Below the pieces are notes generated by a model. The model did no database searches. It saw only the letters and a program-made list of their open reading frames with translations, and was not told the origin of the DNA. The position numbers and the translations under genes were made by a program. Positions 18,607 to 26,266 of a stretch of DNA of 26,266 nt are shown here, piece by piece; within the stretch, counting starts at the first letter, position 1, and each line of letters starts with the position of its first letter. The stretch is from IMG/VR virus record IMGVR_UViG_3300023180_000348, positions 1 through 26,266 of that record, one strand, 5' to 3'. This DNA comes from a virus.

Positions 18607-21600
18607 ATGCCCCAAGAGACTAACCTCAACGTTTCTCCATATTTTGATGATTTTAATGAGGAGAAGAACTTTAATCGGGTATTATTTAAACCCGCTAGTC
18701 CAGTTCAGGCAAGAGAATTAACAACTCTTCAATCTATTCTTCAGAACCAAATTGAGAGATTTGGTCAACACTTCTTTAAAGAAGGTGCAATGGTCATTCC
18801 TGGCCAAATTGCATATGACCCACTATATTATGCTGTAGAGTTAAATGATACGTTCTTGGGGGTCCCTCTCTCAGAGTATCTCGATAAACTGGTTGGTAAA
18901 GTAATTAGAGGTGAGTCTTCTGGGGTTGAAGCTACGGTAGTAAACTATGTTTTAGCCACGAATTCTGATAGGGGAAATAATACACTTTATGTAAAATATT
19001 CAAAATCTGGTGGAGATTTTGCTACAGAAACTTTTCAAGATGGTGAGAATCTTGTAACAGCTTCTGATATTGAATACGGATTATCAAGAATTTCTGCGAA
19101 TAATCCATTTGGATCATGTATTCCAAATGCCGCAACTTCTATTGGATCAGCCGCATCTATTCAGGATGGTGTTTACTTTATTCGTGGTTTCTTCGTAAGA
19201 GTAACTGCAGATACCGTTATTCTTGATCAATATGGTGATAGACCCAACTATAGAGTTGGTCTGTTGATCAGTGAAAACGTTGTTACTGCTTATGATGATG
19301 ATTCACTCTTTGATAATGCAAAGGGATTTACAAACTTTGCAGCTCCTGGTGCAGATAGATTCCAGGTAAAAACTACTTTAATCAAAAAATCTCTCACAGA
19401 ATTTAATGACGAAAACTTCGTCGAATTGATGAGGCTTGAAAATGGACAATTACAGAAGTTTGTTAAGAAAACTGATTATAATATCATCCGTGATGAGTTA
19501 GCAAGAAGAACTTATGATGAGAGTGGTGACTACTATGTAAAACCATTCCAAGTAACTGTACAAGAGTCTTTAAACAACAGACAGGGTAATGGTGGTATAT
19601 ACTTACCATCCCAAAAAACATCTGAAGGTGGAACTCCTAGTTCAGACTTAATGCTTTATGCAGTTTCGCCTGGTAAAGCATATGTAAGAGGTTTTGATAT
19701 TGAGAAACTAAACACTAGTTACATTGATGTACCGAAGCCAAGAGATACAAAAACTGTAGACTCATCATCGTTCGTTTTTGATGGTGTAAATTACATTAAG
19801 ATTAATAATGTCTATGGATCTCCCGTTGTTGGATTTGGAACAACTGCGACAGTAAGTCTTAGAAGTGAAAGAATTGGAACCACGGGTTCTGATGCTGCAG
19901 GCATTGAAATTGGTAATGCAAAGGTATACGATTATAAGTTAGAAGCTTCTGCATATTCTAACGCTGCTACAAAGTATGATTTGTATCTTTATGATCTTGC
20001 AACATTTACAACAGTTACTGTAAATACAGACACCACGCAAACAACTCCAGCTCTGATTGAGGGTGCAAGGAGTGGTGCAAGAGGATTCTTGAAGAGTGAT
20101 GTAAGTGGATCTAAGTCTCTGACACTCACATCCACTAGTGGTCAGTTTATCGTTGATGAACCAATTATCATTAATGGTATTACACAGAGTACCGTTGTTA
20201 CTTCCATTAGAGAGTACTCTTTTGATGATATCAAGTCTGTTTATCAAACCGTTGGTATCAATACTTTTAATGCAGATACAAGTCTTTCAAATCGATTCTC
20301 ACTCGCTCCCGCAGGAACCAATTTCACTGTAGGAACTGCTGGTATTGTTACTGCTCCAGGAAACAGATTCTCTGTTGGTATTAAGACTGGAGATATCGTA
20401 ACTTATAATAGAACTGGATTTGCCGATCCAACATTCAACAGGGTAAGTTCTGTTGCGGCTGATGGATCTACTCTCACTCTCGTTTCTCTTGGTGCATCAG
20501 TACCTGGAGTTTGTGATGGTGGACTCACCACTTCCGAAATTCAGTCCAGTGATTTCTCACTGATTAGACCTAGAGTTGTAAATGGAAATAGATCGAGTCT
20601 CATTTCACCACTCCCAACTCCATTCATTTCAAATGTAGATCTTTCATCTGCAGAAATTCAGATCAGAAGACAATTCACTCTTAATGTTGCCACCAACAGA
20701 GCTACTGTTACTGTATCAGATTCTGATCAATTCTTCCAACCTTTTGACGAAGAAAGGTACAATCTGGTTTATTCTGATGGAACTGTAGAATATCTGAATT
20801 CTCAGAAAGTAACATTCAACTCAACATTCAAAACCATTACTTTAGCTGGTCTGAGTAAAGCAAGTGACACGAATGCTATTCTCGTAACTACTCTTAAAAA
20901 GACCAATGTAAGGTCTCAAGATAAGACTCTTTCGAGATGCACAAAGTTGGTTGTTTCTAGATCCAAGTATGATTACTCTGGAGCAGCTTCAACAAACTTT
21001 AATGATGGTTTAACATATAATCAAGTTTATGGAACTAGAGTTCAGGATAGAGAAGTATCCCTGAACGTTCCAGACGCTCTTAGAGTACACGCTGTATTTG
21101 AATCTAGCACAACTGCCGCACCAACACTTCCAAATATCACCCTTGTCAACAGATCTACTGATTTGACAGATACGATTCAAGGTGAACTAATTGTTGGTGC
21201 CGTAAGTGGAGCTGTTGCAAGAGTTGTGACATCTGCAGCGTCTAACGTTGACATTGTATATCAGAACGATCTGAGATTTAGTGTTTCTGAATCAGTAACA
21301 TTCCAATCGTCTGGAATTACAGGTGAAGTATCGGCTGTTGTCATTGGTGACAAGAACATCGTTAAGAACTTCACTTTTGATAATGGACAGAGACCAGAAT
21401 ACTATGATTACTCCAGAATTATTAGAAAAGAAGGTTCTCAAGAGCCTAAGAAACAATTAGCAATTGTTTATGATAACTATGTAATTGACTCTGGATCCAA
21501 TGGTGATATGGGAACAGTCAATACATATTCCCCAGACACCTATGAGACGGATCTTCCAACCTTTGGTGGTCGTCCAAATTCAGACTTTATTGATATAAGA

Positions 21601-24600
21601 CCAAGAGTCAAAAACTACGATTCTTCCACTGATACAGATTCTCCATTCGAATATGATTTCAGAGACTTTAGTTCTTCTGGATCATATGTACCAAATATTC
21701 TTGTTGGCGATGAAAGTCTAACTCTTGGTTATTCTTATTATATGGGAAGAATTGATAAGATTTTCCTCTCTAAAGATGGATTCTTTGAACTGAAGCAAGG
21801 AGCTTCTTCAGACTTCCCAGTTGCTCCAGATACTCCAGGTGGATCATTTACTGTTGCTACGATTTACAACAGACCATACATTCATAATGCATCTCAAGAA
21901 ACCGCAGTGGTTCTTGCAAAACATAAGAGATACACTATGTTCGACATCTCCAGACTGGAGACACGTCTCAAGAACGTAGAGTTCTACACACAACTTTCTC
22001 TCCTTGAGACTGATACTGCGAATCTGAATATTAAAGATGCTGTAACTGGTCTTGATAGATTTAAGTCTGGATTCTTTGTTGATAACTTCAGAAGTCATGG
22101 ATCACATTCCATTGTCCATCCAAACTTTAGAGCTTCGATTGATAAAGCTTCTGGACATTTGAGACCACTTCACTATACTCATGGTATTGATCTCCTTCTT
22201 GGTTCTGAACAAGTAATTGGTATTGGCACAACTGCAAATCCAAATGCAGATTTGACTCAAGTATCAGACTTACAGTCCAATGCGTTGAGAAGAACTGGTG
22301 ATGTTGTAACTCTTGACTATTCTGAAGCCGAATTCATCAAGCAGAGATTTGCTACCAGAACTGAAAACGTTAACCCATTTGCTGTAATTAATTGGGTTGG
22401 TGTTGCAAATCTGAACCCAGCTAGTGATGTATGGGTCGATGAAAAGAGACTTGATGTGAATAACATCACTCTTGAAGGTGGTTATCAAGCATTCATGGAT
22501 TCCCTTTCAGTAGATCCCAATACTGGATTTGCTCCTATTGACTGGGGTTCATGGGAAGAAGAGTGGAGTTCTATCGATATCAGCACAACAGAACTTTCAA
22601 GAGATCTCCAGTCAACTGAAGTAAGTCAAGTTGGTGGATGGAGACGTGGATGGACTGGTGGTGGTCAACAAATTGCAAGTGAACATTCGGCTCTCGCTCA
22701 GAGAACTAGAAACGTTACCATGCAGGACAACTTCCTGGTAACTAATGAAGAGACTATTACGATTGATAGAGGTCTTACCAGAAGTGGTATTCAGATTCAA
22801 GTTAATGAAAGAATCGATACACAATCTCTTGGAACTAGATTAATCAGTCAGGAAACCATTCCTTACATGAGATCTAGAAACATTGAGTTTGTTGTTAATA
22901 GAATCAAACCAAGAACACGTTTCTACATCTTCTTTGAGAATCAAGATGTAACTCAATATGCAACACCAAAACTCCTTGAAATCGACATGGTTCAGGGTGT
23001 ATTCCAAGTTGGTGAGACTGTTAAGGGAACATTCGCCGATAATGGACTGGATGGTGGTTCTTTACCAGAAATCACGTTTAGAGTTGCACAACAAAATCAC
23101 AAATATGGTTCATATGATTCACCAACGATTATCTATGATGTGAATCCATATGCAGATGCAGTTGGTCTCAGTTCAGTATATTCTGCAACAAGTAGTGTTC
23201 TGAACATTGACACAGCATCTCTTCAAGCAGAAGTTCTTGGAAACTTTACTGGATACGCTGCGAAGAATATGAGATTGGTTGGTCAAACCAGTGGTGCTGA
23301 GGCTACTGTTTCCGACTTTAGACTCATCAGTGATGAAAAGGGTGCATTGATTGGATCTCTCTTCATTCCTAATTCTTCACTCCCAACAGTTCCTCAGTTC
23401 AGAACTGGAGTTAAGACTTTCAGATGCACAAGTAGCCCAGTAAATTCTCTGAGTCCTGTTGATAATCCATCGACAGCTGAAGTTTCTTTCCGCGCAGAAG
23501 GTGTTCTGGACACAGTTCAAGATGATGTTATTGGCATTAGAAATCCAGAAATTCAAAGAGAAACTCTGTCCGATAGCACTGTTACTAATCAAAGTATTAT
23601 TAGAACTGTACAAACTGCAGCGTTTGAAGAGAGAACAGTTGCACAAAACCAGTGGTTTGACCCACTTGCAGAGTCGTTTGAAGTTGTTGAAGATAACGGA
23701 GTATTCGTTTCTTCATGTGACATTTTCTTCCAGACAAAGGATGACAACATTCCAGTAACTCTGCAGATTAGAACAATGCAGACTGGTCTGCCTACTCAGA
23801 CAGTTATTGGATTTGGTGAGGTTATTTACGAACCATCTCAGGTTAATGTTTCTGAAGATGGTAGTGTGGCTACAAGATTCGTGTTCCCATCTCCAGTTTA
23901 TCTTGCTGGTAAGAGAGAATACGCCCTCGTTCTTCTGTCCGCATCAAATAACTACAGAGTCTTCATCTCTAGAATGGGTGAAGAAGACATTTCTACTGCA
24001 AATCTGGCTGAAAGTGAGAGAATTATTGTTTCTCAACAACCTTACATGGGTTCGTTGTTCAAATCACAGAATGGATCAACATGGGATGCAAGCCAGTTTG
24101 AAGATCTCAAGTTTACTCTTAATAAGTGTAATTTCGTTCCTGGTCCTGGCACTCTCAAACTTTACAATCCAGAGTTGGGTGTTGGTAAGTTTGAATTCCC
24201 AAGATTGCGTCCAGACCCAATTGAATATTATTCACATGAAATTAAAGTTGGTTTTGGAAGTACTGTTGCAACCAGAGACTTCAATGTTGGATCTAAATTC
24301 ACTCAGGTTGGAAATACTAACGCCGAAGGAAACCTTGTCAAATCTCTTGGCGCAATCAAGATCAACACTACATCTACTGAAGCTGGTGGAATCACAACTA
24401 ACACGGTTGGAACTGGTTTAACACCATCAGCATCCAACTTCACGTTTACTGGTATTGCACTCACATCTATTACTGGCAATGGATCTGGTGCTGTTGCAAA
24501 TATTCAGGTTTCTAGTGGCTCCATCGGAGTTGTTACAGTTACTAGTGGTGGTTCTGGATATGCTGTTGGTGATGTTCTTGGATGTACCCTTGGTGAAACT

Positions 24601-26148
24601 GGAACAGGAACAAGATTTAACGTTGGTATCATTTCCGCAACCAACAGCATCATTCTTGACAGAGTTCAGGGTGAATTTACAACGTCATCCGAACTGATGA
24701 CTATTAACGCCGTTGGTGTTGCGTCTACCTTACCAGGATCGCAACCTTCAGCCATTAATAACACTGCATCATACAAAGATGGTTTACATGTCAAGGTAAA
24801 TCATAGAAACCATGGTATGCATGGTAGAAACAATAGAGTAACGATTGCGGGTGTTGTTGGTGTTAACACGACAACTACTGTCTCATCTCAGTATTCGAAT
24901 ACATCAACCGCAGATCTGGAACTTGGATCGGTATCGGTATTCTCCAACTTTGAAAACGTTGGTGTTTCCACAACCAATCCAGGATATGTGAAAATTAACA
25001 ATGAAATTATTGCATACACTGGAACTGACGCATCTGCAACACCACAAAAACTCACTGGAATCACCAGAGCCATTGATAATACTGTTGCAGAAACTCATAG
25101 AGTTGGTGATATTGTTCAAAAGTATGAAGCTTCTGGAATCTCTCTCAGAAGAATCAATACAACTCACCAGTTCTCAAGTGTTAATAATTCTAATGAGATT
25201 ACTCTTGATAGTTACTATCTTAAGGTCGATGTTACTTCAAGTGGTATTGGAACTGTGAGAGATGGAACCAACAGTTTCCCTGCACTGAAAATCAGTGACA
25301 CTGAGATCTCTGGAGGATACAAGGCTAAGGCAACACAAAACGTTCAGTTTGAAGCCTTGACTCCACTTGTAGAGTTCTTAACACCTAGAGATACTGGATT
25401 CTCTGGAAGAGTTAGAACAGTTTCTGCAACAAGTGTTAGTGGATCCGAAAGTTCTTTCCAAGATAAAGGATTTGAAAGTGTTACCCTCAATGGTGTTAAT
25501 TATTTCACAGATCCTAGAATGTTTGCTTCGAAGATCAACGAACAAAATCAACTGAGTGCGTTACCTGGTAACAAGTCATTCACAATGGAGTTGGTTCTTT
25601 CTTCACTTGATCAAAATGTTTCTCCTGTGATTGATGTTGATAGACTTGCGGTCATTACAACTACAAATAGACTTGATCAAAGAATCACGAATTATCCAGA
25701 TGATAATAGAGTGAATGAAAGATTCAGTGATCCAAATGCTGCAGTTTATATCAGTAAGAGAGTTAATCTGGAAAATCCAGCAACATTCTTACAAGTCAAG
25801 TTTGCTGCATATCGTCACATTTCTAGTGACATTAGAGTTCTCTACAGACTCTTTAGAACTGATACTTTTGATAAGGAAACTCCATATGAACTCTTCCCTG
25901 GTTATGACAACATGACCGATACAACAGGGGATGGATTTGGAGATCAGGTAATTGATCCAAAACTGAACAATGGTAAACCTGATAGATTTGTTCCTGCCTC
26001 AAGATTTGATGAAGAGTTCAGAGATTATCAGTTTACAGCAAGTAATCTCCCAGAGTTTAATGGATTTGAAATCAAAGTTATCATGACAGGTACAAATCAA
26101 GCTTACGTTCCTAAAGTTAGAGATTTTAGAGCCATCGCATTTGCATAA
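18607..26148 (+). CDS. Giant DUF4815 virion structural protein (2,513 aa)
   Basis: The N-terminal ~600 residues match the DUF4815 family of phage structural proteins: SPYFDDFNEEKNFNRVLF, VQARELTTLQSILQNQIERF and GQHFFKEGAMVIPG (residues 10-70) are diagnostic. Later parts include a helical stretch SRLETRLKNVEFYTQLSLLE (about 1115-1134), a segment NRIKPRTRFYIFFENQDVT (about 1428) and a tail-protein block DPLAESFEV (1685) with VTLQIRTMQTGLP and ATRFVFPSPVYL. Further on are a GGSGY module (about 1948-2010) and an IGDEI-type module (about 2123-2172). The C-terminus is a strand-rich domain (ISKRVNLENPATF, YQFTASNLPEFNGF). Its place after gp8 corresponds to gp9/gp10 in T4, so it probably forms the outer baseplate or a fibre attachment part, but I see no direct gp9 or gp10 match. 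Some cyanophage annotations use the name VrlC for large proteins in this area. Confidence 0.85.
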   Translation: MPQETNLNVSPYFDDFNEEKNFNRVLFKPASPVQARELTTLQSILQNQIERFGQHFFKEGAMVIPGQIAYDPLYYAVELNDTFLGVPLSEYLDKLVGKVIRGESSGVEATVVNYVLATNSDRGNNTLYVKYSKSGGDFATETFQDGENLVTASDIEYGLSRISANNPFGSCIPNAATSIGSAASIQDGVYFIRGFFVRVTADTVILDQYGDRPNYRVGLLISENVVTAYDDDSLFDNAKGFTNFAAPGADRFQVKTTLIKKSLTEFNDENFVELMRLENGQLQKFVKKTDYNIIRDELARRTYDESGDYYVKPFQVTVQESLNNRQGNGGIYLPSQKTSEGGTPSSDLMLYAVSPGKAYVRGFDIEKLNTSYIDVPKPRDTKTVDSSSFVFDGVNYIKINNVYGSPVVGFGTTATVSLRSERIGTTGSDAAGIEIGNAKVYDYKLEASAYSNAATKYDLYLYDLATFTTVTVNTDTTQTTPALIEGARSGARGFLKSDVSGSKSLTLTSTSGQFIVDEPIIINGITQSTVVTSIREYSFDDIKSVYQTVGINTFNADTSLSNRFSLAPAGTNFTVGTAGIVTAPGNRFSVGIKTGDIVTYNRTGFADPTFNRVSSVAADGSTLTLVSLGASVPGVCDGGLTTSEIQSSDFSLIRPRVVNGNRSSLISPLPTPFISNVDLSSAEIQIRRQFTLNVATNRATVTVSDSDQFFQPFDEERYNLVYSDGTVEYLNSQKVTFNSTFKTITLAGLSKASDTNAILVTTLKKTNVRSQDKTLSRCTKLVVSRSKYDYSGAASTNFNDGLTYNQVYGTRVQDREVSLNVPDALRVHAVFESSTTAAPTLPNITLVNRSTDLTDTIQGELIVGAVSGAVARVVTSAASNVDIVYQNDLRFSVSESVTFQSSGITGEVSAVVIGDKNIVKNFTFDNGQRPEYYDYSRIIRKEGSQEPKKQLAIVYDNYVIDSGSNGDMGTVNTYSPDTYETDLPTFGGRPNSDFIDIRPRVKNYDSSTDTDSPFEYDFRDFSSSGSYVPNILVGDESLTLGYSYYMGRIDKIFLSKDGFFELKQGASSDFPVAPDTPGGSFTVATIYNRPYIHNASQETAVVLAKHKRYTMFDISRLETRLKNVEFYTQLSLLETDTANLNIKDAVTGLDRFKSGFFVDNFRSHGSHSIVHPNFRASIDKASGHLRPLHYTHGIDLLLGSEQVIGIGTTANPNADLTQVSDLQSNALRRTGDVVTLDYSEAEFIKQRFATRTENVNPFAVINWVGVANLNPASDVWVDEKRLDVNNITLEGGYQAFMDSLSVDPNTGFAPIDWGSWEEEWSSIDISTTELSRDLQSTEVSQVGGWRRGWTGGGQQIASEHSALAQRTRNVTMQDNFLVTNEETITIDRGLTRSGIQIQVNERIDTQSLGTRLISQETIPYMRSRNIEFVVNRIKPRTRFYIFFENQDVTQYATPKLLEIDMVQGVFQVGETVKGTFADNGLDGGSLPEITFRVAQQNHKYGSYDSPTIIYDVNPYADAVGLSSVYSATSSVLNIDTASLQAEVLGNFTGYAAKNMRLVGQTSGAEATVSDFRLISDEKGALIGSLFIPNSSLPTVPQFRTGVKTFRCTSSPVNSLSPVDNPSTAEVSFRAEGVLDTVQDDVIGIRNPEIQRETLSDSTVTNQSIIRTVQTAAFEERTVAQNQWFDPLAESFEVVEDNGVFVSSCDIFFQTKDDNIPVTLQIRTMQTGLPTQTVIGFGEVIYEPSQVNVSEDGSVATRFVFPSPVYLAGKREYALVLLSASNNYRVFISRMGEEDISTANLAESERIIVSQQPYMGSLFKSQNGSTWDASQFEDLKFTLNKCNFVPGPGTLKLYNPELGVGKFEFPRLRPDPIEYYSHEIKVGFGSTVATRDFNVGSKFTQVGNTNAEGNLVKSLGAIKINTTSTEAGGITTNTVGTGLTPSASNFTFTGIALTSITGNGSGAVANIQVSSGSIGVVTVTSGGSGYAVGDVLGCTLGETGTGTRFNVGIISATNSIILDRVQGEFTTSSELMTINAVGVASTLPGSQPSAINNTASYKDGLHVKVNHRNHGMHGRNNRVTIAGVVGVNTTTTVSSQYSNTSTADLELGSVSVFSNFENVGVSTTNPGYVKINNEIIAYTGTDASATPQKLTGITRAIDNTVAETHRVGDIVQKYEASGISLRRINTTHQFSSVNNSNEITLDSYYLKVDVTSSGIGTVRDGTNSFPALKISDTEISGGYKAKATQNVQFEALTPLVEFLTPRDTGFSGRVRTVSATSVSGSESSFQDKGFESVTLNGVNYFTDPRMFASKINEQNQLSALPGNKSFTMELVLSSLDQNVSPVIDVDRLAVITTTNRLDQRITNYPDDNRVNERFSDPNAAVYISKRVNLENPATFLQVKFAAYRHISSDIRVLYRLFRTDTFDKETPYELFPGYDNMTDTTGDGFGDQVIDPKLNNGKPDRFVPASRFDEEFRDYQFTASNLPEFNGFEIKVIMTGTNQAYVPKVRDFRAIAFA
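24446..24630 (+). repeat. GGSGY-type module in the DUF4815 protein
   Basis: IALTSITGNGSGAVANIQV leads to SGSIGVVTVTSGGSGYAVG and then TGTGTRFNVGI. This is the third neighbouring protein to contain the module. Confidence 0.75.
24975..25122 (+). repeat. IGDEI-type module in the DUF4815 protein
   Basis: GYVKINNEIIAYTGTDA leads to LTGITRAIDNTVAETH and VGDIVQKYE. It has the same plan as LKIGDEIITYTGI ... IRGFSGVENLH in the first 135 residues of the gp7-like protein and two further copies there (near 9925 and 13435). Confidence 0.65.
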
Positions 26149-26266
26149 TGGAATACAAAAAAGTTGAAGGTCATCCAGGTCTCATTCGGGACCTGGATAC
26201 TAATGCAGTTATCAATAATGATAAGACAGCATATCAAAACTATGTTCAATTGAGGGAACAAAAACT
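26148..26266 (+). CDS. Small conserved-looking phage protein, cut by window end
   Basis: The frame opens at a TAATG overlap with the preceding stop and runs to the end of the window without a stop (39 complete codons). The start MEYKKVEGHPGLIRDL, then NDKTAYQNYVQLREQ, follows the pattern V-x-GHPxLxRDxxTxAxxNxDxxxYxxY shared by short proteins near virion genes in several T4-like phages, as far as I recall. The function is unknown. Coupling to the DUF4815 gene suggests a late, particle-related role. Confidence 0.75.
   Translation, partial: MEYKKVEGHPGLIRDLDTNAVINNDKTAYQNYVQLREQK

Noticed and set aside
1-26266. tRNA genes, insertion sequences, integrase or attachment sites
   Set aside because: I found no cloverleaf-like segment, transposase, integrase, terminal inverted repeats or tRNA-end duplication on either strand.

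Overview
The window is a piece of a T4-like cyanophage genome (a contractile-tailed myovirus of marine Synechococcus or Prochlorococcus). The evidence is a T4-type baseplate block with recognisable gp25, gp6, gp7-like and gp8 homologues on one strand, preceded by a chain of small genes that includes a plant/cyanobacterial-type [2Fe-2S] ferredoxin, and by T4-style late promoter motifs. All genes lie on the + strand. Base composition is visibly G+C-rich at the left edge and becomes A+T-rich through the baseplate genes.

Left part (1-3024), accessory and small genes: an unrecognised basic 80-residue protein; a 240-base gap holding a G6/C7 hairpin and a degenerate ~20-base tandem repeat; a 53-residue ORF whose stop codon lies inside a good sigma70-type promoter; a putative GT-A glycosyltransferase; a 58-residue conserved-looking protein; a 48-residue very basic protein; ferredoxin; a 233-residue protein with a C-terminal CxxC/CxxxC cluster; and a 63-residue protein. 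From the glycosyltransferase to the 233-residue gene every junction overlaps, so these five genes are probably one translationally coupled operon. A weak terminator and a hairpin containing a late-promoter-like box separate it from the 63-residue gene.

Right part (2994-26266), late baseplate operon: an exact TATAAATA late promoter precedes gp25, gp6 and an enormous gp7-like wedge protein (3,887 residues). These are joined by TAATG stop/start overlaps. After a 22-base gap with a CATAAATA box come gp8 (534 residues, against about 334 in T4) and a 2,513-residue DUF4815 structural protein. A further TAATG overlap leads to a small protein cut by the window end. The three large proteins fill about 20.8 kb.

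I did not find a new enzymatic or defence system. The striking feature is how the baseplate proteins have grown. The gp7-like protein carries two sequence blocks that are close together in T4 gp7 but are about 2,100 residues apart here. The extra sequence is made of recurring beta-rich modules (GGSGY, NHGF, SDQF and IGDEI types), a YHYH-like domain and a seven-bladed propeller-like domain. Some of the same modules also occur inside gp8 and the DUF4815 protein, which suggests module exchange between neighbouring genes of the particle surface.
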